A DNA stretch of 64,000 nt from Locusta migratoria. Taxonomy: Eukaryota > Arthropoda > Insecta > Orthoptera > Acrididae. The notes under the pieces were generated by a model that saw only the letters and a program-made list of their open reading frames with translations, was not told where the DNA came from and made no database searches. A program made the translations under genes and the position numbers. Each line of letters opens with the position of its first letter. The first letter of the stretch is position 1. The stretch spans positions 344,995,668 to 345,059,667 of the forward strand of contig CM048744.1 of the NCBI GenBank assembly GCA_026315105.1, in the 5' to 3' direction. Below, one piece after another: positions 43,755 through 54,967 of this stretch.

Positions 43755-45031
43755 GTCGTGGGATAGGCTGGTGCCAGACTGACAGTCATTGGGAGAATCC
43801 TCAGGAAGTGAAGTCCGTCAACGAAGAAAGTAGCTTATGAAACACTTCTTTGACCAGCGCTTGAGAACTGCTCACCCGTGTGGGATCCGTACCAGGTAGA
43901 GTTTACTGAGAGCATAGAGGAGATGCAACAACACACTTCGTTACGAGCTCATTCAGTAAGCGCGAAAGCGTCACGCAGATTATTAGGGAACTCCAGAGGC
44001 AGACGCTGCAAAAGAGAGGCGTTCTGTATCGCGGTATGCGCTTCTGGAATAGTTCCGAAAGCGTACGTTTCAGAGACAGGAAAGGACTTGGAAGAGCAGT
44101 TGAACGGAATGGACAGTGTGCTGAAAGGTGCATATAAGATGAACATTAACAACAGCAAAACCAGGGTAATAGAGTGCAGTGTAAGAAAATCAGGTGATGC
44201 TGAAGAAATTAGATTGGGAAACGAAGTAATAAAGGAGGTGGATGAGTTTTGTTACTTGGGCAGTAAAATAACACATGATGGTCGCAGTACAGAGGATATA
44301 AAATGCAGAATGGCAATGGGTAGAAAAGCGTTCTTGAAAAAGAGAAATTTGTTAACATCGAATACTGATTTAAGCCTAAGGAAGTCCCTTCTGAAGGCAT
44401 TTGTGTGGAGTGTTGCCTTGTATGGAAGTGAAACATGGACGATAAACGATGTGGACAGGAAGAGGATTGAGGCTTTCGAAATGTGGTGCTATAGAAGAAT
44501 GTTGAAGATTAGGTGGGTGGATCGCGTAACTAATGAGGAGGTACTGAACAGATTTGGGGAGAAAAGAAATTTCTGGAATACCTTGACTAAAAGAAGGGAT
44601 CAATTGGTAGGACGCATTCTCAGACATCAAGGAACTGTGAATTTAGCATTGGAGGGAAGTGTGTGGGGTAAAAACCGCAGAGGAAGACCAAGAAATTGAT
44701 ACAGTAAGCAGATTCAGACAGGTGTAGGTTGCCGTTCTTATGGGGAGTTGAAGAGGCTTGCTCAGGATAGGGTATTGTGGAGAACTGCAACAAAGCAACA
44801 ACAATACACGTTTCATGAAAAGTCAACCATAATATTGCTTCCTCCTACTATATCTCACAAAGCGACCTCAAGGATAGGATGAGAAACATTAGGTCCTACA
44901 CGGAGGCAGACGGGCAATCTCGTTTCACACGAACATTCGCTACTGGAATAGGAGGAAGTGGTAATGGCACGTAAAGTGTCCCCCGCCACACACCGCGCAG
45001 AGTATGGATGTAGATGTAGATGGTAGGGTTA
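43755..45031 (+). pseudogene. CR1-like LINE 3' end split by an RTE-like LINE
   Basis: The first part, 43755-44072, encodes NCSPVWDPYQVEFTESIEEM and a decayed remainder. The second, 44816-45031, holds the ILLPPTISHKATSRIG-like end, the ccgccacacaccgcgcagag 3' motif and a gtagatgtagatg tail. The piece between them is another LINE. The frame is closed in several places. Confidence 0.75.
44073..44807 (+). pseudogene. RTE-like LINE 3' fragment with 8-bp TSD
   Basis: Flanked by acgtttca at 44065-44072 and 44808-44815. The open frame runs on from the host LINE and reads EQLNGMDSVLKGAYKMNINN, YLGSKITHDGRSTEDIKCRM, VALYGSETWTINDVDRKRIE, KIRWVDRVTNEEVLNRFGEK and VGRILRHQGTVNLALEGSVW to GKNRRGRPRN. That corresponds to the region after the RT catalytic box. 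It ends with a short caacaaagcaacaac tail. The copy is strongly 5'-truncated but its frame is still open for about 215 codons, so it is younger than the 28.3-kb copy. Confidence 0.85.
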
Positions 45032-45360
45032 GACAGTGACGCAGAGCCCACGGAGCCAGGAACCCAGGCTGTCAACGTGGGACACGAGACGGACTCGGTC
45101 CCCTGGTCCAACCGAAACACTCATTGACTGGAAAATGTATTTCCGTTCACTTTACAATTGCCGACTTAGCGGTATAACTACGCTCAAACAAAACGTAACA
45201 CGGCTCCTCGACTGAACTTCGTATACGTGCAGCGGACAAAACAAGACTACACGCTTTAACTCATTCTTGTAAACAAAAACAATCGAATTAATCTGTAGCA
45301 ATATAAAACTGTTTTACTCTCAAACAGTGCTGCAGCGCTTTTACAGAACAACGGTTCATT
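45032..45360. other. Unannotated stretch
   Basis: Nothing recognised. Confidence 0.5.
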
Positions 45361-45753
45361 CTGAAACTTCCTTGCAGATTAAAATTGTGTGCCGGAACTG
45401 GGACTTGAACCTGGGACCTTTGCCTTTCGCGGGCAAGCGATCTACCGACTGAGCTATCCCGACACGACTCACGATGCCGCCCCACAACTTCAATTCCGCT
45501 AGTACCTCGCCTCCTACTTTCCAAACTTCACAGAAGTTCTGCTGCGAAACTTGCAAGACTAGCACTCCTGGAAGGAGGGATATGGTGGAGACATGGCTTA
45601 GCCCCAGCCTAAGGGATGTTTCCAGAATGAAACTGTCACTCTGCAGCGGAGTGTGCGCTGATATGAAACTACCTGGCAGGTTAAAATTCTTGCAACACCT
45701 GAAAGTGATTGATTAAGCAATCGGAATAACATACAGCTTAGAGCTTAAAAATG
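45361..45753 (-). repeat. Second tRNA-derived repeat family, copy 2
   Basis: Matches 14971-15215 and extends further: after acatggcttag it continues tttccagaatgaaactgtca...gtgtgcgctgatatgaaac. The edge motif gaaact-cctggcag-ttaaaatt appears at both ends (45362 and 45664). The minus-strand tRNA-like part (45389-45466) forms a five-pair anticodon stem TTGCC/GGCAA but has G where U33 should be, so it is not a functional tRNA. Confidence 0.7.
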
Positions 45754-46250
45754 GCCTCGCGGGGTATTTATAACCCGTTCACTTTACCACTGCCGACGGC
45801 GGAACTAAACTTTGTTTACGGCGAAATGTGGGTGAAGGCTTCCGATCGAAGCATCTGGCTCCGCATTTTAGAGCCACTTGAATAGTTTGACTGCGCATTG
45901 TTATCATCTGCTGAAATGGATAGGCATCGCGTAAATATTTGCAATGGAAGAGTACGTTCAGGCGGTAAACTCATGACGAATAATGTTGTTCACTTTTCGT
46001 CAATTTCTCGAATAAGGGCTCATCAGATGAATGTACAACCTACACCAGCGTATAACCGTCTATCCTCCCAGTGGGGACCTCTTCCTCTTTGTTATTACAT
46101 CGTACACCAAAATTTCTACCTCATTTTCTTAGGCTTTAATGTAGCATAATGTATTACCAGCAAATGTATTTTTATCTGCTACACATCAAACGCAATTTAT
46201 TCAGTCACAAAACAACATTTTGATTAATATTACCTGACATCGTCTGGTCT
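45754..46250. other. Unannotated stretch
   Basis: No recognisable feature. Confidence 0.45.
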
Positions 46251-46261
46251 GGAGGTGATCA

Positions 46262-46675
46262 ATTCATTTTATAGTTTCCAAATGATAAGCCAAGATCGCA
46301 AACTAACAATTTATAGAGTGACGACCGGTTTCGGTGCACTGTGTCACCATCATCTGGTCATATATATATTATAATCTGGTCATCTTGTTAAAAAAATTGG
46401 GTATAAAATAAGAAGTGCAACATTGCACTTAGTCACTATATATATAAAATACTTAAGTTAAAAACATGACAGCTTACAAAATACTGACATCTCTGAAAAT
46501 TATAGTTTGAAACTGTCAGTATTTTGTAAGCTGTCATGTTTTTAACTTAAGTATTTTATATATATAGTGACTAAGTGCAATGTTGCACTTCTTATTTTAT
46601 AACCAATTTTTTTTAACAAGTTAGTTTGCGATCTTGGCTTATCATTTGGAAACTACGAAACATTTTTATTTTCAT
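46262..46675. mobile_element. Fold-back element E5, hammerhead-like core in one arm only
   Basis: Arms 46274-46487 and 46505-46656 mirror each other, except that the left arm has about 75 extra bases (46311-46385). In exactly those bases, on the minus strand, lies CAGATGA, stem II GGTG...CACC, GAAACCGG (46328-46356). That is the same module with U4 of CTGATGA changed to A. The right arm has lost it by deletion, or the left gained it. A possible 7-bp duplication (ttcattt) flanks the unit. Confidence 0.6.
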
Positions 46676-46810
46676 TTCGTACGAGTTTCTGTAGAAGAAT
46701 TAAAAGAAAATATATTACTCGTTCGATTTGGTTAACCGATAGTAATAACAGAGTTTTTTTTCCTTCATTTCATGCGTTTTCATACAGAAGAATATATTAA
46801 AACAGAATTA

Positions 46811-46968
46811 ACCGTTTCCAGAATGAAACTTTTACTCTGCTGCGGAGTGTGTGCTGATATCTACAGGAAGGAATTAGACGCTCTTATTTTAATTGCTGAA
46901 AATGCTTGCAACAACTGAAATTGTCTGATTAATTAATAAGCATAAAATACAGCTTAAAGCTTAAAATG
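46811..46968 (-). repeat. Partial duplicate of the 45.63-45.75 kb repeat end
   Basis: Shares tttccagaatgaaact, tctgc-gcggagtgtg-gctgatat, ttgcaaca-ctgaaa-tg and acagctta-agcttaaaa in order with 45629-45753, separated by an insertion at about 46869-46900. Confidence 0.65.
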
Positions 46969-47373
46969 ATTTATTTCAAATAGATTTTTCGGGCTGTCGC
47001 GGGTAGAATGTTTCTTTCCCATCGAAACGGCTCAGCTAGAAATTGACGACAGCAGAATGCGACTTGAGGGCAAGAACGGAATGCATCAAAATCTGAAGGT
47101 GAACCACTTTACCCCAATGGAAACTTCCTCAGCAGGTTTCACGGTCGTGCGGTTTTTTTCTCGTTTGGTCAGCGAAGATGGAGCCGGCAGATCCAGAAAT
47201 GCGGAGCGCCTGTTTTCTGGGGTTTCCTGTCTCACGCGGCCGACTGCTTGGATGCTGTGTTAACTTCGCCTCTCCAACCAGTTTACTAATGCACGTTCCA
47301 TCCAAGTTACCATATGTTTTATTTCCTTGCTTGGTAAAATACGCTGAAGAGAAATTCCACCTCGTGGGAGATA
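46969..47373. other. Unannotated stretch
   Basis: No recognisable gene or repeat. Confidence 0.45.
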
Positions 47374-47391
47374 TAATTTTACGTTCAAAAT

Positions 47392-48747
47392 CAGGCGCGG
47401 CTCGTGGTTTTCATACTAGGGAAGGCTAAAAATCAAAGGCTAAAACCAACATAAAGCCCTCTGATAGCTTTTATCTACTGATATTACGTCTCAAGACTTT
47501 ATCGCAATAAACAGTACTAAATGACACCGTTTGCAGGAATCTTTAAAGTGGTGTGGATAAACTACGCTGCTTGCTTAATGTTATGATAATTTCAATTGTA
47601 AACATGAGGTGTAATATATAATTGTGAGTAACAGTGAATAAAGTACGCATTTTGATACACTTCTTTCCTTCTTATCCGAACTCCATTATTGCGGCCACTC
47701 ATAACAGGAGCACCGTCGTTACACTGAGCTATCAGTTTTTCCGGTTTTTGATGTATATTCATTTTCTCCAGCTCGCAGAGAATTGCTGCAGTTACATTCT
47801 CTGCAGTGCGGCTCTTCGCTCGTAGAATGGAAATAAATCTTTCATTTATTTTCCCCAGTAATTCATAGCGAATTATGAAGACCGATTGAGACAAACTTGC
47901 ACAGTCAGTCGTTTCGTCAACTTCGATTGCGAGGTAATTTGTCTGCAACAGTTCACTCCTTATGACATTGAGGCATACTTCATCGATTCTAGCAGATCAT
48001 TTTGAAGTAAAAGTCACAAAAACTTAGCCACAATACAAGCAACAACAGACGAAACTAATAACACACGTTAACCGCAAACTCAAATCAGCGAGAACGGAAT
48101 TGAAAGTAACGGGACATATTTCGCGCGCTTTTTTCTTAAATCATTCGCAACTCTCTCGCTAGGTGGTGACACTTTACGGTACCGCATTGTAGTGCACTCT
48201 AGTGAGAAATTTGCGAACTTATCCTAACACCGGATACAACAGCCAATATCAGAAACAAAAAGTTATCTAAAACTCTATTAAAACAGTAAAACTAACGAGT
48301 GGTAAACCGCACATCAAAACATAATAGACATATACAGAGACAAGATATTCGATAGGGGAGTTTCAGCTACTCTTTATTCTCTTTTGAAGTAAGCAGAAGA
48401 ACGTGAAAGTAGTGTGGAGGTTGGTACGACACTCTTAGGCTACAAGCTCGGAGCCTTCGAGACGCTCATAAAAGCAATACACCAACGAACCCCCACTCCC
48501 AACCCTTCACTACATGGAGCTAAACGACACCTCAAGGCGCAGCATTAAGGCTACTACCCGATTGAAAAACATCGTTCAATATCAACAGTTCCAATAACAT
48601 TCATCTTCATTCTTTACATACGTGTGAGGAAAAATGCTAAATGAATTCTGATGATTATAATTTTGTAATCTGTTGTTGATACATATATTTCAAATATTTT
48701 TTGGGGGGCGGCTCCGCCTCAGAGCCTTTAATTACGAGCCGCGCCTG
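47392..48747 (-). mobile_element. hAT-family DNA transposon remnant with perfect TIRs and TSD
   Basis: The 14-bp terminal inverted repeats CAGGCGCGGCTCGT/ACGAGCCGCGCCTG are flanked by the 8-bp duplication ttcaaaat (47384-47391 and 48748-48755). Eight base pairs is the hAT hallmark. At 1,356 bp the element is too short for a full transposase of 500-700 residues and is a deletion derivative, though TIRs remain identical. It sits in the SINE tail, so it jumped after the SINE. Confidence 0.9.
47592..47948 (-). pseudogene. hAT transposase fragment
   Basis: A 118-codon frame with YLAIEVDETTDCASLSQSVF, a R-Y-E-L-L-G-K-I-N-E-R-F stretch, and IAQCNDGAPVMSGRNNGVRI, followed by a C-terminal I-H-C-Y. 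These match the V-D-E-x-x-D and C-x-D-G-A-x-x-M-S-G blocks around the first two catalytic acidic residues of the ZMYM/DUF4371-type hAT transposases. N- and C-terminal parts, including the dimerisation domain, are missing. Its position inside matching TIRs confirms it is residual coding sequence of this element. Confidence 0.8.
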
Positions 48748-49176
48748 TTCAAAATGTTTCAAATGTTTGTAGAGATCATGGGACTTAACTACGGGGTCAT
48801 CAGTCCCTAAACTTACGAACTACTTATGAACTAGCTTATACTAAAGACGGCACAAACATCCATGCCCGAGGAGGGCAGCAGCCGTGCAGACCGTGACTGG
48901 CACGCCACAGACCACTCGGCCACTGTAATTTTACGTGCCGAAAGTTCATTGAAACAACAAACTAAATTAACATGTAACAACTACATTCGAAAAAGTAAAC
49001 AAGCAAATAGACCCACTAAAGGGTAACACAAAATGTGGTAAAACATGTATTAGTAAAACAAAAAGTACAAAACGGTGTCTTGCATAAGGTGGAATTCCTC
49101 TCCAGTTTATAGAAATAATGTGAAAACTGTTATTCATGTATATTTTATTCTACTGCTACCCGCGTAACTCTTATTG

Positions 49177-49397
49177 GTATATGTAATGCCGGCCGCGGTG
49201 GCCAAGGAGACTGAGGCGCTTCAGTCACGGTCTGCACGGCCACTACGGTCGGGGGTTCGAATCCCCCCTCGGGCATGGATATTTGTGCCGTCCTTAGTTG
49301 TACGTCGTTCATAAGTAGTTTGTAGGTTTAGGGACTGATGACCCCGTAGTTAAGTCCCATAGACTCTACAAACATTTGAACATTTGTATATGTAATG
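49177..49397 (+). mobile_element. tRNA-derived SINE with 12-bp TSD
   Basis: Body 49189-49385 between gtatatgtaatg copies at 49177-49188 and 49386-49397. The head, B box (ggttcgaatcc) and tail are intact, so this is one of the best-preserved copies. Confidence 0.95.
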
Positions 49398-49472
49398 TTT
49401 CTAGCGTGTACACTGATTCTTGAAACATGTACAGTTTTTAGTTACGTAATTTTGACAGACAAGAATCTGATC

Positions 49473-49639
49473 AGTTAATATATTTAGAAATGTTCAAATA
49501 TTTGTAGAGCTTATGGGACTTAACTGTAGGGTCATCAGTCCCTAAACTTATAAACTACTTATGTACTAGATAATACTAAGAGTGGCACAAATATCCATGC
49601 CCGAGGGAGGATTCGAACCCCAGACCATAGTGGCCGTTG

Positions 49640-49696
<57 letters not shown>

Positions 49697-49700
49697 ATTT
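49473..49700 (-). mobile_element. 5'-truncated SINE joined to (TA)n
   Basis: Tail, central block and B box are present (49486-49635), but the A-box head is missing. The copy abuts a TA run of about 27 units (49642-49693). A taatatat sequence on both sides may be the target duplication, in which case the TA run grew from it. Confidence 0.75.
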
Positions 49701-50570
49701 TTTTTAACAATTTTCATTTTTTTTCATCTCATATTCCAATTATACAATGTGAAGAGTCGATGGTCGGACCAACGGTGCAGCGAGCGGTCCCCAGCGCGCC
49801 CGGATTGTTGACCGGTGGGCGTGGCGGTGCGGCGGCGACGCGGTGCAAGGCGGCAGGCCGATTGATGTCGGTGGAATGCGCCGCACACTCGGCCCCAGCG
49901 TTGTAGTGGGGTGAGATGCCAGGATGAGGTGCCCTTTGATAGAGCACGGACTGCTTTTCCCGCATCGCCTCGGTGTGGTTTTACATGAAATGAAAGTTGT
50001 ACATATGCCATTAAGATTTATCCCTTAACTAAAAATTACAGGTTTGATTACTGAATGAGTTTATTTCTGTATTATTCAGTTGAGTGTTTCAGTACTATTA
50101 TAGTTTTTAGCGAACGGATGTAAGTGTGTGCTTTGATTTTAATAGCAAATATCGCAACCAACTGATATGAACATATGCCCATTCTTGACATAAATTAATT
50201 AATGGAAACTACATTATATACAAGGCATATGTTCAGTTTATGACTTTACCAAAACATGTAATTAACATATTACGTAAATCAAAAATTTTTCATTGGCTCA
50301 CTGTGGGAGCTTTAATCGTTCATGAAATTATTTACTAAGACTTACATACTACTTCATATATATACATATAGACATTTAAAAAATATGTACAGGCATTGGT
50401 AACTGGATGTTACATTTTAGCGAATTTAAGTTGTTTATTTTTCTGACATAGGGTATTCTTTGTACGTATCATAGCACAGTTCTTTGATTGGGAAATGCCG
50501 TAGAGACGGTTTTCGCTGTGTTCATTATACAAATGTTAGATACATTTGTTTATTTTGAAACCATTCACAG
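49701..50570. other. Unannotated stretch with a GC-rich island
   Basis: 49745-49975 is much more GC-rich than its flanks; its open frames are low-complexity and unrecognised. The rest is AT-rich. Confidence 0.4.
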
Positions 50571-50573
50571 TGG

Positions 50574-50830
50574 TAGTTTGAATTTTCACACGGCGGGATC
50601 GCCATTGGTTGCGTGACGTAACAGTCAAGCGTCAACAATGAATAAATTTCTACCGCTGGCCAGCTTCAGCAGTGTTCGTTCTAACGTGGCAGCGGCAACC
50701 TCGCGAGCATTGCGTATAGCACATAACTCGCCGACTTTGTGTTTTCGCGTGTGTTTTTTATCTTTCTTCCAGAGTAGAAGATTCATCCATAACAGTTCAT
50801 AGTGAAGATCGTCGCAGCGCGGTGAGTACC
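50574..50830 (+). promoter_or_regulatory. Speculative promoter/first-exon-like segment
   Basis: A locally GC-richer segment contains attgg (inverted CCAAT) and tgacgtaa (CRE-like) at about 50600-50620. At 50771 a pyrimidine tract ends in cttccag. Then come about 49 bases and a strong donor-like cgcggtgagt at 50820. This could be a non-coding exon or an LTR/promoter. There is no coding sequence and no neighbouring gene to support it. Confidence 0.2.
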
Positions 50831-52957
50831 TAATTATTTATATTAAGGTGGTTAGGTCCTCTTACTTGCTGCGCTTTCTTCATTTATTTTTAGGCTGTCA
50901 TCTCAGCTGCCTTAAAGTCCATTAGCTGAGACAAGACCTACGACTTCGTATGCAAATATATACGAATAGCCATCACTTCGTATATGCACTTCGAAAGTCA
51001 CTTCACTGCACGATTTTTTATCATGACTGTTTATGTCGGTATGCCGCACGTAACAAGTCTTTTGCGGTTTATTTCAGATCACACTATTTAAGTGTCCACA
51101 ACCATAATGCAGATATACATATAATCAAGTACTTGTCAGTCTACACGTTCACTTATCACTTTAATTTATTATGCGAGTGCTACCTTTTGTAGTCCGAGCT
51201 CACTATTGTCAATGACAAAATCACTTCACTAATTAATTAATATGTTCATGAAGGCATAGACTTCTGTCGCGCACTTTGACTATAAATGCGTCCTAGTTTT
51301 GTGAATACAAACACTGTTTGTGTGGATAGTTTTATCACTTAAAGTTTTCTGTCACTAATAACTCACAGTAGTATCACTGTCCTTTCAGTTCGTTTTATCA
51401 CGTTCTACGCATATCTTCTGGATTTTATACAGTTCATATTAACCTATCGTTACTTTACTATTTACAAAGGTTATCTACAGTGACAAATTATTCTGAAATA
51501 CTAGTCATTAACAGAGTTCATAAATTTTCAAATGACATACAAGCCACATTTTATCGTTTTTGGTTATTATTTAGTCATCATTATAGTTTTTTTTAGACAA
51601 TATAGTGCATTGTACAATAAGTCGCGGCCTATGTTCATGTCAGAGGTCGGTAGTGGGGTCCTTGTTTACAGCAATATTATTCATCATAATCTTTTTATTT
51701 TTGAGCTTAAAGGTTCGTCATTAAGCATTCATATCACCACATTGGATATGTCAGATTTATTTATTTTTTATATAGATTGAGAAATGGATCTTCGGAATTT
51801 TTAATATCGGATTTTGTCAGTAATAACATGGGAGGTGACGTCTGTCACACAACATAAGCAGTTAGCGTATAAATTGGGATGATTCTTTTCTTTTAAACAG
51901 GTAATGCAAATAAATTTTGCTGACACAGGCAAGGTCAGACTCATCAGCTAATTTGGTGCATAGATTCGGGCTAAATAGCAATCAGAATAAAGATCGAGTG
52001 AGAGAGAGAAAAACAGCATTATAGTTAGAGAAGTCTCTCTAAAATAGTACACAACATAAATTCAGCACATCAATCCATCATTTGCAAAAATTACCATTTA
52101 TATTATTATTATAAAATATTACGTCAAACTACAATATTCTAACGTCTCTCATAGCAAAGCACTCCATGCTTCTCTCTCACTTTAAGTTTTGCATGCGTTC
52201 TGACCTGCTATTGCCTGTTCTTTCCTTATCAGAAATTAAATGTGTAGTTTAGATTTTCTGTTTTAAATACAACGTGTCTGTATTCCAGAAACATCATGCT
52301 AAGTGTCTAATATTTTCAATCGTCGTGTTGTACGTGAGTGTTTAAAGTGTCTTAAAACAAAATAATAGTCATATAATATATATATATGTGTGTCTCCTCC
52401 GTCATTTTGATGTTGAGTTGTCGATCTTCTTACCGTTGGCAGGAACACAATTCTCGTGCACGTCGTCAGCTGAAAAAGAAGTCTTAAACTACTGCTTATA
52501 CTAAAGGTTGTTTAGTCTAAAGATTGATTTTTCAATTAGTGAACGCTTCTGACACATTAGCTTGTAATGTTGTTCAAAATATTTCATATCTGTTGCAAAT
52601 GTTTTGATATGTAAATAGTAGTATTGACGCAACATCGTAATGACACTGTTATCTTAATTACTGCCAAGCTCATAAGCATCAGCATAAAGTCTTGTGTAAT
52701 TTTTAAGAAATTTTTGGTCCCACAATACATAACTAGAATTGTTCAATAAACTTAGATGTCTTTAAAGGTCACATGTTCCCTCTTAAATAAATTGCACAGT
52801 TATTGACATGTGTGTTACCTGTCAGCTGATCAGCATTAATCTACAGGTTCCTAGTGGCTTATAAAACTTCATATCATTTTTACTGTCTTTGAAAATATAG
52901 CTGACTGCAAATACGTTACGTTATCATGTCTCGTATAGCAACATTGTTTGGATTTGA

Positions 52958-52988
<31 letters not shown>

Positions 52989-53437
52989 GGTGTGTATGTG
53001 TGGCTCGTATTAGGAGCCGTTGGGCAAACAAAACATTAATATATCCTTATCACTACATTTCTTTCATAAAAAAAGTCTCCTACTTCAGATCCATCGTACT
53101 AAAATAAATCATTTGCTCCATATATTCATTTTCTTCATCATAAATATTCTCTTATACTTATACTAATAATTATAATAATTAATGCCCATAGTGGGTGTTT
53201 TATGTTGTATTAAACATAACAGTGGTTCGATAAATCTGTGTTATTTGCTAAGTGTTTGACATGAGAACAGTTACACCGTCAGTTAATATTTGTTGTCCAT
53301 TACGTAACATTGTAAGAGAAAAAAATATTTTGTTCAGCTTATTCTCCTTGGATCTGTGAATGTTTTACTTATTCACTAGGAACTAGGTGTCATATTTATC
53401 ATTTTTGTTTCTCTTGCTTCAGTGATCAGCTTAAAAA
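50831..53437. other. Unannotated stretch downstream of the Gypsy element
   Basis: 2.6 kb of AT-rich DNA where the 3' LTR of the minus-strand Gypsy element would be expected. I find no envelope-type reading frame and no match by eye to 59771-60700. A GT run lies at 52959-52985. Confidence 0.5.
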
Positions 53438-54868
53438 CTAAGCATAGAACTTTTTCAAATGCTTGTGTGGATATAAACCTCTCACTCTTCCCGAGTGTAC
53501 TGTAGATAATAAATAACTTCCCTCGTGCGGAATTTGAACAATTCTAAAGGGTCCAGAAAATAGATGTTGCCACTTTTTATTACGTTTTAAGATAGCTGAT
53601 GGTTTAGGATGATTTCGTAGAAGTACTAGGTCTCCGATATTAAATGTTTGTGTTCTTTTCAGCTGCTTATCATAGTAGGCTTTTCTTTTTATAGCTGTAT
53701 CAGTTAGGGCTACTAATATTTGTCTTACCTTTTCTTCCAGTGATACGTCACCTCGGGGAAATTTTGGTATCGGTTTTACCCATTCGTTTGTCTCTTTGGT
53801 TTGTAAAACTAAATCGGTGGGTGTATAGGGTGTAGAATACAAAGGTAGGTTGTTAACCACTTGCTCAAATAGTCCAATATATTCAACCCAGGATGTTTGT
53901 TTGTTGGAAGCATATGTTCTGATGAAGCGATTTAATTCACGGAACATGCGTTCCATTGGATTGTCAGAAGGATTGTAACGTGAAATGAGAATGTGATTCA
54001 GGTAATTTTTATGAATGAAATCTTTCCATGCGTTACATGTGAAAGTTTTTGCATTGTCGGACAGAATTGTCGTCGGCTTCCCGACAAAAGGAAAATAGTC
54101 GCGCTCCAGGCGCCGAATCACTGCTTTTGCGGTAGTAGTTTTTAATGCGTATAATTTCACAAATTTTGAAAACACATCATAGATGCCAAGAATGTGTTTG
54201 ACGCCTCCGCGTCCAATCGGAAGAGGTCCTGCAGTATCAATTGAAACTAATTGAATAGGTTTATATGGCAAGATAGACTGAAGCGGCATCTTGTTTGACT
54301 GATTGTTAGGCTTGCATTTCTGACAGATTAAACAGGATTTCAATGCGTAATGGATTTTTCGTGACATATTCGGAAAATAACAGTATTGCTTAAGCTTACG
54401 GAGATACTTTAGTGCGCCAAAGTGTCCCCAAACTCTATGAGTGTGCCAAATTAGAGATTTTTCATATGTAGCAGGTATGCAAACACACCAGAGTTGCGAT
54501 TGTACATGTCTACGAAAGAAAAGTACTCCTTTGTAGACTTTGTAGTGTTGATTTAGATGTGCATCTGACTTGTCTATAATTTGTGTGATAATTTTCCTCC
54601 ACCTGTCATCTGCTTGCTGTAATACCTGCATGTTTTTGCACATACCTAAATAATATGTTCTAAATTCCATGTCCTTCATGAGTATTATCTTAAACTCTGT
54701 GTTTGACTCAAGGTAGTCTTCAAATTCTGGTAAACCCTGGGGAAGTCTGGAAAGTGCATCAGCTATGACATTATCTGATCCTTTAATGTGTTCAATTTCA
54801 AAATCGTATTCTTGTAGTATCATGGCCCATCTGGCTAATCTATTGTGTAATAGTCTGCATGACATCAA
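53438..54868 (-). pseudogene. Ty3/Gypsy pol: RNase H end and integrase
   Basis: The first about 45 residues are the C-terminus of RNase H (H-I-K-G-S-D-N-V-I-A-D-A-L-S-R-L). Integrase follows: an H-H-C-C zinc site (H...H-x-G-A-L-K at about 145, C-L-I-C-Q-K-C near 180), then the D-D-E core with D in SIDTAGPLP (about 213), D in LSDNAKTF (about 273) and E in DNPMERMFRELNRF (about 309). The C-terminal DNA-binding part ends GRVRGLYPHKHLKKFYA. Within this piece the frame is intact. It is separated from the RT piece by a nonsense codon (see the next entry). Confidence 0.9.
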
Positions 54869-54967
54869 AAAGCTAAGTGCCTGATGATCACAGAAGACTC
54901 TTGTATGTTTACCAAAGATATAATGATGAAACTTTTTGAATGCCCAAACAATTGCAAGATGTTCTAA

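Larger units (their letters stand above)
47374..48935 (-). mobile_element. tRNA-derived SINE carrying a nested hAT element
   Basis: The SINE TSD taattttacg lies at 47374-47383 and 48926-48935. Its tail begins at 47384 and its body resumes at 48756 after the hAT element. The B-box region is damaged by a deletion near 48875 (gaggagggcagcagccgtgc). Confidence 0.85.

Noticed and set aside
49724..50011. 95- and 78-codon frames in a GC-rich island
   Set aside because: Low-complexity and overlapping in two phases; no recognisable protein.
50831..53437. Envelope gene downstream of the Gypsy integrase
   Set aside because: No reading frame longer than about 80 codons is present on the relevant strand.
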